Positions 49,011-59,403 of a stretch of 64,000 bases of DNA are shown one piece after another. The translations under genes and the position numbers were made by a program. Each line of letters starts with the position of its first letter. Position 1 is the first letter of the stretch. This DNA is from Massospora cicadina (taxonomy: Eukaryota > Entomophthoromycota > Entomophthoromycetes > Entomophthorales > Entomophthoraceae): contig JAKSZP010009194.1 of the NCBI GenBank assembly GCA_022478985.1, forward strand, positions 248,001 to 312,000, in the 5' to 3' direction. Below the pieces are notes generated by a model. It saw only the letters and a list, made by a program, of their open reading frames with translations. It was not told where the DNA came from and did no database searches.

Positions 49011-49851
49011 TTAGACTCAACTCAACTTTTTCTTGGTTTGGCCATGAGTGGAAGGAGGTGGATGTTCTGGAAGGGGAGGATTGGGTCTATGGTGATCTGA
49101 AAGAAGTGTCATGAGTGAAGTGTCAGATGTGGTTGGCTAAAGTGTTTGGAGGAACTAAAGATGAAGTGTACTGGGGGGCGGGTGAATTGGCACAAGCCAT
49201 GGCAGATAACAAGGAAAATCAACAGAGGAGTACGGCGTGGGCAGTGGCCCATCAGGAGCAGCAGCCGTATACCCTAAAGGCATCTGAAGGAGCTGTGGAT
49301 GAGTTGTACCAGGGGGGCAGTCAAAATGGCGTTAGCAATGGCAAATATCGAGAGAAATCTATGGGGAAGTGCAGAGTAAACGGTGGCATGGAAGAAGCAA
49401 CAGGTGGATTCACGAGGAGCATCCAGAGGGACCATGGACAGAGTGTGCTTAGGGGAAGATGAGATGGCGCATATCCTGGTGAATAGCGATGGAGAGCTAC
49501 AGGGAAGTTTGGAGTGGGCGGTGGCCCATCAAAAGCAACAAGCAGATCCACGAAGAGCATCCAGAGGAGACTTGGATGGAGTGTACTAGGGGCAGATGAG
49601 ACGGCGTGTGCCTGGATGGATACTGAGGAGAAATTATAGGGATGTTGGGAACAGGCGATGGCCCACCAGAAGCAACAGGCGGATCAATGCAGAGTGCCAG
49701 ATCCAGAGCTTGGGGGATGGGTGAAGGGCCAGCCATGTGTGTGAGTGAAATGGAAAGGTGATCCAGAGGAGGAGACAACATGGCAAATGGGAGAGGTTGG
49801 CGTGCAGTGCCTGGAGATGGTCTAGATAAAGCAGTTTTTTCAGGGAGGTGA
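49011..49851 (+). pseudogene. Element F internal region 2, continuation of the LTR-borne frame
   Basis: The frame from LTR 2 continues through the LTR end as TFSWFGHEWKEVDVLEGED, a TGA at 49112, then 49115-49462 (MKCQMWLAKVFGGTKDEVYW, ELAQAMADNKENQQRS, AVAHQEQQPYTLKASEGAVD). Frames beyond 49462 hold two more Gln-rich repeats (WKKQQVDSRGASRGTMD and AVAHQKQQADPRRASRGDLD). Counting stops as substitutions, the original product from ATG 48797 would exceed 220 residues. No RNA-binding or protease motif is visible. Confidence 0.45.
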
Positions 49852-50505
49852 TGTAACGGATCAGGTGGTATCTGATTCATACATTACTATGGATCAGTTA
49901 GTACTAGATCTGAATATGGAATTTATGAGAAGAAACCTGAATGAGAGGGAATCAGAGCAAGGGAAGTTCAACTGTCTGAAGCTGAAACACATCTGAGTCA
50001 ATATGACGTTGAACTTATGAGCAGCATGGTTGATATTTCGATGGGGAATGGAATCTTCACCCAAGATGTGCTGGATGGTTCAGAAGAACTTGTCATAGGA
50101 GAAGGCTTTTTTATATTTGCAAAAGCACTATTTATTTGGTGATAGGCTGTCTTGAATAGCCAGTTAAGTCTTCTACAAAAGTCTTAAAAAATCAAATAAA
50201 GATTTTTTTTTTTAGTACTAGATGGTAAATAAAGATTTGTTACATAAGCAAAAAGAGTATTTTATTTAAATAAATATTTGGATTGAAAGACATGGTCTCC
50301 ACTAGTGAGCATGGTGTGGCGTTGACATGGATCTCAGTATTCTCCTACAGCATGTGAACAGTGATCCAAGGGCATGTGGCAATGGCAAAACTCAGCGGAT
50401 GGGTTCAGGGATTGGCTCTGGCAGGCTGGTCCCTAGTAGAGTCAGCTATGAGGCTCTTACTTCCCAATTTCCTTATGGAATATTGGCGCAGACCCGTTCA
50501 TTACA
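49852..50505 (+). repeat. Element F LTR 3
   Basis: It is 654 bp. The extra 33 bases over the other copies are a 21-bp insertion and its 12-bp target duplication at 50206-50238. Confidence 0.82.
50206..50226 (-). mobile_element. Ultra-short poly(A) retroposon in F LTR 3
   Basis: AAATAAAGATTT at 50194-50205 is repeated exactly at 50227-50238. Between them lie Ts and AGTACTAGATGGT. On the minus strand this reads ACCATCTAGTACT plus an A tail. LTR 1 and LTR 2 show the empty site. Confidence 0.7.
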
Positions 50506-50510
50506 CTACC

Positions 50511-51100
50511 CTGAAATGCTCAATATGTCCCTTAAAGTATGTTAGAAAACAGTAATGTCATCTAGGTAGACGAGGATGGATAAAAGCTTCAAGTCCCCAA
50601 GGATCACTTCTATGGCACGTTGGAAAGTGGCTGGGGGCTACAAAGGCTCTGGGGCATCCTTGTGGGCTTGAATAGTCCTTATTGGCTATGAGAGCGCACT
50701 TGTCTCAATCTTCAGGGGTGAGCTCAATTTGCCAATATCCTCTGGCAAGGTCCATGTCAGAAAAGTACTGAGATCCAGAAAGCAGACGGAGAGAATCATC
50801 AATTTGGAGCAGAGAATAACTGTCCTTTTTGGTGATGGAGTTGAGTTGCCAGTAGTCCATCACCACCTGGTGGTTTCCCTCCTTCTAAACCAGCAGAAGA
50901 GGAGAGTCCCAAGGGCTTCTTAATGGTACCAAGGGTCTGGTGTCAAGTAGTTTTTTGAGTTCCACCAACACCTGGGGCTCATCAACCTTGCTTTCTTGGT
51001 AAGGTTGGGACTGGAAGGGGATCATCCCCAGTTTCATATGATGTAGGACTCCATTCAATCTACCAAAGACATAGGTCAAGGCCAAAAATAGTTTCAAATA
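50511..51100 (-). pseudogene. C2 reverse transcriptase, N-terminal part
   Basis: On the minus strand 50885-51097 is open and reads FGRLNGVLHHMKLGMIPFQS, VELKKLLDTRPLVPLRSPW and SPLLLV, the Ty3 RT start. Nearer F it shows VYLDDITVF with an intact YLDD, in the stretch 50546-50575. It matches C1 37270-37870, and the break at F falls in the block that reads HLENLWEVF in C1. Confidence 0.78.
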
Positions 51101-52190
51101 AAATTACAACAGCTCCTGAAACTTATGTCATTGGTCATCCAAGAGGTCCTTCTGATACTGTTGTTGACCAGGCTGACTGATAGAGGTGTCTCCAAGCTGA
51201 AATATCTTACGTCCAAAAACTTCAGACATCAGAAATAGCCTTTACTGGTAGAATGAGGACATAGGCGGTGGGATTGTTGGGACCTAATATTTTGGGTTTG
51301 TTAGTAAGGTTGGCCAACAACACTGATATAGATCCAGTATAAGCTGGATCTAGGATACCCAGGAAGTTTAACACCTCTTTTGTGGATGGGTTGTCTAGGC
51401 CTCAGAAGACAATAGGTATCCCGAGGGGATGTTGACATGAAACCAGGTGTTGGCGATGACTTTTGGGACTTCAGAGGTATTGTAGTTGCCTTAGGTAAGT
51501 AGCTTGTCATGCCCTCTTGCCCAGCAACAGCAGGAGGGGCAATCAGACTCAGAAGCCCCTAATGGGATATTTAAGCCAATCTATTCAGCCTTCAATCTCC
51601 AATAAGCAGGCTTGGGCTTTGACCTCAGTCTTAGACACAAAAGGTCTTGAAGATCAGAGGTAGCCGATGCTCTTGTAGGGATAGAAAACCACCATCATAA
51701 TGGTGTACTGCTGAATAGTCTTAAAGGAACTGAGTCCCAAGGAGCAGGTCATAGCTAGGGTTATTTAACTGACAGCAGGGGTGTTTACAGCGAGTTTTTT
51801 AAACCTTACCAGTAGATAGGAACAAGCCCCTATAGATCAGGTACATCGTGGGCAAGCTATGCCATACTCCATATAGTGTGGAAAATCTGGAGTGATATTG
51901 ATGCGCTTCATTAACTTGGATGATATGATATTCATGGGGCGCCACTATTGGCTATGGCAAGGTCTGGAATTTAATGAATTCAAACTGTGATCTGTCTAAA
52001 TCAGACTTTCAAACTGAGCAATAGCATGAGAAACATGGGAGAGTCATTGGAAGAAGAGTAAGCAGTAACAATCTCTTTATTATCATTTGATACTGAAACT
52101 TCTTCTCTAAGTAAATTAGCTCCAGATTTATTCAAGGTTATGGAGTATTCTTGAGGCTGAGTATGGATGTCAGCATGAAGCACCTCGTCC
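51101..52190 (-). pseudogene. C2 protease region
   Basis: It aligns with the C1 protease frame. The piece 51301-51510 reads YLPKATTIPLKSQ and LRPRQPIHKRGVKLPG. The active site near 51935-51960 reads IANSGAP before MNIISSKLMKRINI, so Asn replaces the catalytic Asp as in C1. 52001-52183 covers the preceding linker (EEVSVSNDNKEIVTAYSSS). Confidence 0.7.
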
Positions 52191-54136
52191 TTAATGCTGA
52201 AGGCCCTTTTCTTGCCTCCTCAGCAAGTCATTTTTCAAAAATTCTTGGCACTGTTTCTGAAACTATTATAGTAAGTGCATTGAGATCGAGAATTTTCTGG
52301 TTTTTGACCACATGGACTCTAGGATGGTTATAGGAGCCTGTAAATGTAGCTTTAGAGTGTAGAATCAATGCAGGGATCTCGTTAAGCACTTCCTTGATCT
52401 CTTGGATTCAGGTAAACCCATTTTTCTGTCCAATCATATGCATCTGAACCTCAAGGTATAATCCCAACGCCTAAATGACAGAAGTAATAGAATCATCCAG
52501 GGTGATACAATTGTAGTGACTAAGGGTATGCTTGGGCATAAAGGCAGCTGGCAAACTCCATGGAGTTTTATCCTATATTCAGTCAGATACCCATAAATGC
52601 CTGTTTTTAATTGCCAAGGTTTGATTGCTTTTGAACTCTTGGATTAAGGCTGTATGGACCTGTTCTCAGATTTTGCACTCCTTCAAGAGGGGGATTATGA
52701 TCTCCCAGGCAGTGCTATCTAGTCAGGAGTGGATATGCTTTACCTTCTGCTGATTGTTGGCCTCCTCCATAGGGCTCTTATATGCATACAGCGAGGCAAT
52801 GCTCTCATGTCAGGGGGTGAACCTTTCTTTAAAATCAGGTTTAAAGTTAGTTGCAAGCGGAGTGGAAAGGGTGTTAACAATAGAGATGGGCTCTGGCTCT
52901 GAGATCTCAGTCTCCACATAGTCACAGGGTCCCTGCTAGTCTAGCCGTTGTCAAGGGCACTCAAGGTCTTTCTGGATATCATCCCAATTCTTGTTTAGGG
53001 AGGAAATGGAAGACTTATTTGTGACTTGCTCCTTTAGAGATTGTTTTTCAGTGCCCTGAAGGTGAAGCTGGTTCTTGAGGGTAGTCAATTGGGTTTTGAA
53101 CCCTCAACAAGTTTGTTCAAGCTGAGAGATTCAAGTATTAGAAAGCTTGTTGAAGGCACTGAGGTTGTCCATTTTGTCTTACAGGGTGTCAATGGAGACC
53201 TTAGGGTTGAGGGGGTTCCATCCACTTGGAGTTTGCATCTCTGAGCTACATCCTGAATTTGATTGCATAAGGCAGCCAAGGCTGTTATTACATCCTTCCG
53301 CCATGGGTTCTCAGGGCCATCAGTGATGGGAGCTGAGGGACTTGGGGGCCCTTGAGGTCCATGGGAACCCTCTGGCCCTTTGGGTCCTACACACTCTTCA
53401 GGACCTTCGCTCCTGGAGGAGTAGTTGTAAGAGGCCAGCTCCTGATAGTGTTGTTGGAGGGATCATACCAGATTCTCAACTTGGAGGAGGCGCTGATTCC
53501 ATGTTGCCTCAAGAATTTAGCTGTTTTGATGCATGTGGTCCTCGAGTTAGCCAGAGATCCCACTATTTAATGACACAATTTGGTCTCAGACCTCATTTAT
53601 CAACTGGCAGTTATCAATAATGGCCTCATGGTTGTCATGAACAAAGGAGGAGGCTGCATTATAAAAATTGATAATATGGGTGTGCAAGGCCTGGGCAAGC
53701 TCCAGTTGTGGGGAGACCTCTTTATGGTGCAACTCAACTAGTTGGAGTAAGTGGTGAATAGCTTGGTGAACAAAGTTGTGAAGGTAGCATTTGGGACCCA
53801 GTGCAAGTTCTTTTACTGGCAGTTGGGCCAAGTCATAGAGGTCCCACATGGTAGAGGGGATGAAAGAAACATGGAAACAGCTGGAGGTGGCACCCACAGA
53901 GTACATGTCATCTATTTAATGTTGGACAACATCCTCAAGGTTCTCATAATTGAGTTAGTACTGACTTTCATCAATAGAGGGTAGGGAGAACTGGAATGCA
54001 GCCTGGAATTCTAACCTTTCAGGTTGCAAAGATGGCATTTTATATCATGAAGTACTAACCCATTGAGCAATGCTTCTCAACTGGCCAGTGTCTTAGTCTT
54101 AAGGGCTGCAAGTATTTTCCATTGTTTGTGATAGAT
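52191..54136 (-). pseudogene. C2 gag
   Basis: On the minus strand, 53586-53906 reads MYSVGATSSCFHVSFIPST and LYDLAQLPVKELALGPK, then FVHDNHEAIIDNCQLINEV, matching C1 downstream of the poly-G. A collagen-like run GPKGPEGSHGPQGPPSPS lies at about 53340-53400. Capsid and knuckle regions follow toward 52200. The start lies near 54136. The site of the C1 poly-G (53921-53950) is normal here and the frame is continuous across it. Confidence 0.75.
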
Positions 54137-54183
54137 GTTTTCACTTAGAACAGCTTAAAGCCCTATTTAGTAAGTACCATGTT

Positions 54184-54588
54184 TGTCAGTGTTACTGTTC
54201 TCAAGAATGTTACTGAGGTCCAAAGGTAGCTCAAAGTTGCAAATTTGCAAAATGTCAAGAAGGAAATGGAAAAAATGGTTAGAATACAGCATATTAATTA
54301 GGTTAAAAGGTATCATATTATGGGGTGAGTGGGGATATGGTGCCTCAAGGATTGTCACAGCTCCATCTGTTCAGGATCTTTTCTGGTCTTCCATATTGAC
54401 TGCCTCATGGGCATCCTCAATCTATTTTGCCACCCACCTGACCAAATTGGTGAAACTCTGCTCCACGTGACTCAGAAATTGGGGATGAAAATCCTGAAGT
54501 TGTCTTCATTTGGATAAGTCAAGAGTCAATTTGTTACTGCTCAATTCAAGTGGGAAATTTGATTTATTTGTTATCTCAAGTCCTGACA
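54184..54588 (-). repeat. C2 5' LTR
   Basis: On the minus strand it starts TGTCAGGACTTGAG and ends AGTAACACTGACA. The primer-binding site TGGTACTTACTAAATAGGG follows near 54158-54176. Confidence 0.82.
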
Positions 54589-54931
54589 CATTTTTCTCCA
54601 AAAGTCAAGATACAATTGTCTGACAGAGATTATAAAATCATTAAAGAAATACAATCATCACTCAGCAAAAATAAATATTGAACTTAAAACAAATAAAAAC
54701 TACTAACTACCTACCAAAACCCATGTATATTAAATTAAATAAAGAAAAATAAAACACTCAGCCAAAATAATATAGGATTATAATTAGAATCTTATTTTTT
54801 TAGCTCTTATATATAACTTCTATTAAAAATATTACAATTTTTTGAAAGATAACCTACAACTATTCCCAAAATTTATAGAGTATTTATGACAAGTTCATTT
54901 AGTTTTGGTTTCTTTGTTTATAAAATAATTT

Positions 54932-55222
54932 GGTATCTATATATACCTTTTTTATTTCAATTTTAACACTTTGCAATTTTATTATGACATTTTGTATTTT
55001 AATTTCAATATTTTTCAAACCAAACTAAATTATTTTGCAAATTGATTTCAATATTTTACAAATTAATTTCAATATTTTATATTTCAATCCAATTTACAAA
55101 ATATTGAAAGTGATTTGCAAGTTGAAATTAAAATGCAAAATGTTGAAATCAAAATACAAAATGTTGAAATTAAAATGCAAGATTTTGAAATGAAGGAAAA
55201 AAGGGTATATATACCTATATGC
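54932..55222. repeat. Imperfect 290-bp palindrome (foldback element)
   Basis: The left arm starts GGTATCTATATATACCTTTT and the right arm ends AAAAGGGTATATATACC. Both arms are built from copies of a short unit, TTTCAATATTTTRYAAAT on the left and its complement (AAATTGAAATGCAAAATGTTG-like pieces) on the right. The strand could fold into a long hairpin. Confidence 0.7.
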
Positions 55223-55364
55223 ATATTGTGATTTTCATATAAATAAGATAATAGTACTTGTATATATAGTATAGTGATATTAGATTAAGATATTTTGAAA
55301 TAATTTTTTTCTATATATTATAAACACTCAGATATCTATACAATAGCTTGGATATTAGTATATT

Positions 55365-55389
55365 TTTTTTAGTACTAGATGGTCCCAAT
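55365..55389 (-). mobile_element. Ultra-short poly(A) retroposon, second copy
   Basis: TGGATATTAGTATATT at 55349-55364 is repeated exactly at 55389-55404. The insert on the minus strand reads TTGGGACCATCTAGTACT plus an A tail. It shares ACCATCTAGTACT with the copy at 50206-50226. Confidence 0.72.
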
Positions 55390-55773
55390 GGATATTAGTA
55401 TATTAATAAAAGGTTTTATTTTAGTACAAAAATAAAAGCAAATAATTTTTTGTGTTAATAAAGTTTATAATAGCAGGTTTAAAAAATATAAATACTATTT
55501 GACTTAAATGTAAAAATGCTAAGTAAATTTTTTATAATCAGATTTTCTAAAATAATATAATTTTCATTATGAGTCAAAAGTAATCAAATTCTCCAAAATT
55601 ATAAATTTAGATATACAAATAATATTATTAGCAATGCATAAAATAAGATTTAATTTTTAATTTATATGAATATAAAATGAGCTTTTTCTTTCTGCTCAAA
55701 CTCACTTTCAAGTGAATTTATATAAAAGTTTAATTTTATCCACCGCCACCTGGGTATGACCTTTTCCCATTTG

Positions 55774-57464
55774 ATGTCAGTGGATCTGCCACCTGCTGCT
55801 CAAGTGTGGGGCAGCGGTGCTCCACCTCCCAGTGTTTTCTGCCCAGTAGGGAACTGAAGTCAGATAGGCTCAAATAGTCCACCAAACTCTACTGGCTGAT
55901 TTGTCTCCCCATGGGACTTAGTACTTCATCTTGCATGCATCCACCCAACTCGCCCCCATCCTCTCACCCTACCCAAATCCACCATCCATTATTGCCTCCA
56001 TGTCAACTATGGGCATTTATTCCCATACACTGACAAGGCAATCATTGAACTTGCCACTGCTGCCTTTGCTCTGGCTGGTTTCATTGATTTCTGCCCTTAT
56101 AAGGGCTATTTTGACATAGGCTTCCCAACAGAAGCAGATGCGGCAGCATTGACTCCACTCATTTATAAAAGTAACCCCCATCCCCACCACCCAAACTCAT
56201 CTCACTGATGACACCACTCTAGTGGTGTTGTTTGCCAACCTCCCTTCACATCTCCCACCCCAAATTCTTTATGATGAGTTGATGACTGGGCTTTTGTCTT
56301 ATGGCACTCAGCCCAACATAGTCTTTGCCATTCCTTCCTGCGTGGAGCACCTTGCAGGCCCTCGCACCACTGCCACTATTATTCCCTACCACCCTACCAT
56401 CACCCAACAAATTCCCCCACATGCTCACATTGCTGCAGCACCTGAGCATTTCTTTTGGGCTCATGTCAATTGCGGTCAACTGATTTGCCCCATTTGTTTT
56501 TTTCTTGACTACACTAAATAGTCCTGCCCTATGCCAATTCCCTCAGTTCAATTTCTGAACCCATTTTGGCATCATCTGAATGGGGCATTTTATTGCCCCC
56601 TCCTGCCCAACATTCTTGCATGTTGACCCAATGTGGGAAGTCAGCCCCCTCCAAATCCTCCAGCCACAATTCCCACCCTGGGCACCAACTGCCCAATCAG
56701 AGTCAGGCTTGGACCACCATTCACACCCAAGCACCCCTATCAAATCCTACCCTCCCAAATTCTCCATCCACTATCCACATAAACCAGAATCCTTAGGAGC
56801 TATTGGATGAGGTTGATGAGATAGGTGGAATTCTCATGAATAAGGATGCTGAAACAGGTGAAGAAAGCCCAATCAATTATGATTGGGATGAATTTTACAA
56901 TTCAGATTTTGACAAATCCCTCTCCCCCAAATGATATGCTCCTAAACCCAATGCTGCCACTTACCAAAGTGACCACCAGCTTGCCATCGCAGCGGTGGCC
57001 TTACCCCTTTGCAGCCAGCTCTGCAAAGCAGTGGCCCAATCAATGGCTCAGTTCAGTAAAGGGCTGAGCATAATTGATTTCCCCCTTGATTTCCCCAAAG
57101 TGGTACAGAAGGAAATCTCCAAATTGCTTGATGTCACCAAAACTGCCATCATGCATATGGCAAAACTAGCTGAATTCAACCCAGCCTCTAAAAATACCCA
57201 CCAGATGCTCGCCAGCTTGGTCCAATCCCAGATACCTACATCCAAGTGGAGCATCATGTGGCAGAGTTAATGGAGGCTGTCTTCCAAGCTGATCTTGAGG
57301 TAAGTAACCAGTATTTCACCTGTCTCCATCCCCACCATGCCGATGCCCCAACGCCATGGCTCTCTGCACTTATCCACTTCTACAACAACTGTGATTCTGC
57401 TAAACTTGCTGAGCCTGTGGAAGATCTGCCTAACCCTCCCTCCCCCTCTGACATGGTGGGCTAG
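55774..57464 (+). pseudogene. LINE ORF1-like gene with RRM-like and CCHC regions, copy 2
   Basis: The ATG at 55774 opens MSVDLPPAAQVWGSG. It shares FIDFCPYKGYFDIGFPTEAD and DTTLVVLFANLPSHLPPQIL with copy 1 at 24933. The zinc knuckle near 56470-56525 reads CPICFFLDYTK[stop]SCP, with Tyr for His. The proline/serine linker and the helical C-terminal part (56995-57270) follow, ending SPSDMVG and TAG at 57464. The whole gene is colinear with copy 1 at about 560 codons, with several frameshifts. Being a second independent copy it supports the gene structure. A solo LTR lies 85 bp downstream. Confidence 0.55.
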
Positions 57465-57549
57465 CAGTCTCCGCTACCTGCCTGGTGAGAGGTTTTTGTT
57501 TTCTTTTTGCCTGGTGGTGTGGGTTTTTCATGTTTATTGGCAATGTCTG

Positions 57550-57962
57550 TGTAGGGATCAAGATATAAATCATATCAAATTTCCATCTTCTGAATCAGGC
57601 CATGCCGAATTGGTCATCGAACCTACCCGAGCTAAAACTATTCCAGGATCATCCTCACCTATTCCTGAGTCACGCGGGGTGGCATTTCCACCCATTCAGT
57701 CAGGTGAGCGACACTATCCATTAAGGATGCCCTCGAGGAGGCCATTCTGGAAGATCAGTAAAGATCCTGATCGGATGAGGCCCCAACAATCCCGAAGGCA
57801 CCGAGTCCCAACATACCCTATAAATATCGAAGCCTTTTAGTTTAATAAAATATTCATTATTCTAACCCATTTTCTCGTTTCCTCCTCAGCGCTCTTTCCG
57901 ATTTTTCCAGCTTTGAGCCACCGTGAACCCTGGCGCCAGTCCGAAGAACTGTAGTGCTGACA
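57550..57962 (+). mobile_element. Solo LTR of family C
   Basis: It aligns throughout with the C1 LTR: GAGTCACGCGG, CATTTCCACCC, CTATAAATATCG, AATAAAATATTC and TGGCGCCAGTCC, ending GTGCTGACA. Flanking GTCTG (57545-57549) and GTCCG (57963-57967) fit a target duplication. The same place at 26727-26737 is uninterrupted. Confidence 0.85.
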
Positions 57963-58291
57963 GTCCGTCCCCTGGTCGGTGTGCCTCGAATAAATTTATA
58001 TGAATATGAAATGTTGGTGATGAAATTTATTATAAATTAAACAATTGGATTTAGATAGGTTTAACTTATACCTTAAATCACTAAGAATTGCGTTATTTTA
58101 ATTGTGTTAATCAAGTATGTAAAAATAAAAATGCATATAATTTTCTAATTTTAAGAATTGGCTACTTTAATCAGTATATTAGCTTTTATATCAAATGCTT
58201 AAATTTTCGTCAATTGTTCTATTCTAAGGGCAACATAACATGAATACTCTCGCTACCTAAATCGTAACTTTTTTCTATTAAATTTATTGGT

Positions 58292-59060
58292 TAACTAGCG
58301 GAGTTACCCGTGCTTCGCTACAATGTCTAGAATTTCAGGTGATTCGAATTGATTTTTTTAGATCTTCTATATAGTTAAATAATAACTACTCAGCCAAATC
58401 TAATTGCTCAATTGAAGCAACCAAAACCATTAACCACTCAGCTAAAACTGAACTTATCAAATCAACCAATAACTAATCGCCCCCAAAGCTAAACTGTATC
58501 CTATCAATTCGACCAAAAACCATTAACCCACTCGGCCAAATAGAATAAACCTACCAAATCAATCAGATTCTAATTTTAGTTTTCATATTGGTAGATAGCT
58601 ATCAATAAGTACAGAAACCATTAAACCTATTAAAAATCCCAACCTCCAACCACATAGCTAAAATCAATTAAGCCTGCCAAATTAACTAAACCATCAATCA
58701 CTTACCTGAAACTATTGAGCCTATCAAATCAACCAAAAAATAAACCACTACTCAGCAAAAACCAATTATGGAACTTACAACTGCCAAAAACTACCAACCC
58801 TTATCAAAAACCTATGAAAAAATCAAATTAAATGAATATGAAAATATCCAGCCAAATTGCTATATAAATATATTAGAAATATATGTTCTAGATCTTAAAT
58901 AGAACTGATATTTAACTTTACATGATTATTTTAAATAATTACATATTAGCATTCCATTCCCATGCTTTATAGAATACTTGTGCCAAGTTTGGTGATTTTT
59001 GGTTATTTTCTCAAAATAATGCATCTGGTATAAATAAATAAACAGAATGATAGTTTTGTA
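58292..59060 (+). repeat. Family H repeat, copy with conserved start
   Basis: It starts ACTAGCGGAGTTACCCGTGC TTCGCTACAATG. The body has CACTCAGC-type units to about 58860, then TGTGCCAAGTTTGGTGATTT at 58980-59000. Starts of this type often mark dispersed non-LTR-derived repeats. No tail (TATATATATAGAT) directly follows; similar tails stand at 62064 and 62486. Confidence 0.5.
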
Positions 59061-59215
59061 ATGAAAAGTTTGGCTAATCCTTGTTGATACCCAGTTTAGC
59101 ACAGATTTATTTTTGGGCTTTAATTTTACCTGATAAGTGTCTAAAATAGAGCTTGTAAGATTTAATTACAGATAGACAGAATTGACAGTGAGTTTAAAAA
59201 AAGTGTATAAAAAGT

Positions 59216-59291
59216 GATTACACTAGGATTTGAACAACTGACCTTTTATAGAGTTGAGTATAGAGACAAAAGCTGAGCTGATTATGCTAGA
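59216..59291 (-). repeat. tRNA-derived sequence, copy 1 (decayed)
   Basis: On the minus strand it has an A-box-like TAGCATAATCAG (59278-59289) and a B-box-like GTTCAAATCC (59226-59235), about 42 bases apart. It matches 62071-62152. Confidence 0.55.
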
Positions 59292-59403
59292 TTTTTTTAT
59301 AAAAACTCTATACTTTATTAAATAAATTTAAGGGAAAGTAAGAGGGAAGGGCAGAATATAGGTGATTTGGCTGAGGGTAAAAAAAGACCAGGGATTCAGG
59401 CTG

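Larger units (their letters stand above)
46986..50505 (+). mobile_element. Element F: non-autonomous LTR retrotransposon in a three-LTR tandem
   Basis: Three direct LTRs (46986-47609, 48386-49010, 49852-50505) alternate with two internal regions (776 and 841 bp). LTRs begin TGTAACGG (TGTATCGG in the first) and end CATTACA, an inverted TGTAA/TTACA end. GGGGGGTGA or GGGAGGTGA purine tracts precede the second and third LTRs. The outer flanks CTTCC (46981-46985) and CTACC (50506-50510) are a target duplication with one change, inside the RT of C2. No protease, RT or integrase fits in the internal regions. The orientation is plus. Confidence 0.85.
44596..54588 (-). mobile_element. Element C2: Ty3/gypsy retrotransposon of family C, minus strand
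   Basis: LTRs lie at 44596-45010 (3') and 54184-54588 (5'). Gag, protease, RT, RNase H and integrase all align with C1 in order, on the minus strand. The RT is split by element F (46986-50505). Without F the element is about 6.47 kb, as expected from C1. The flanks (GTGGT and CATTT) do not form a target duplication, so its ends may have been rearranged. It is more decayed than C1. Confidence 0.88.
54589..55773. other. AT-rich DNA with palindrome and micro-retroposon
   Basis: No gene seen. A short family-H piece (54655-54900, including ACACTCAGCCAAAA and a TTTATAGAGTATTTATGACA block matching 58975), a 290-bp palindrome and a tiny retroposon account for much of it. Confidence 0.6.
57968..59400. 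other. AT-rich DNA with family-H repeat copy
   Basis: No gene seen. Family-H repeat (58292 onward) and a tRNA-like piece (59216-59291) lie here; the rest is unassigned. Confidence 0.55.

Noticed and set aside
46986..50505. Tandem F units as CRISPR-like or satellite array
   Set aside because: Unit ends, purine tracts and the single outer target duplication fit LTR structure. Spacers and repeats are far too long for CRISPR, and the genome is eukaryotic.
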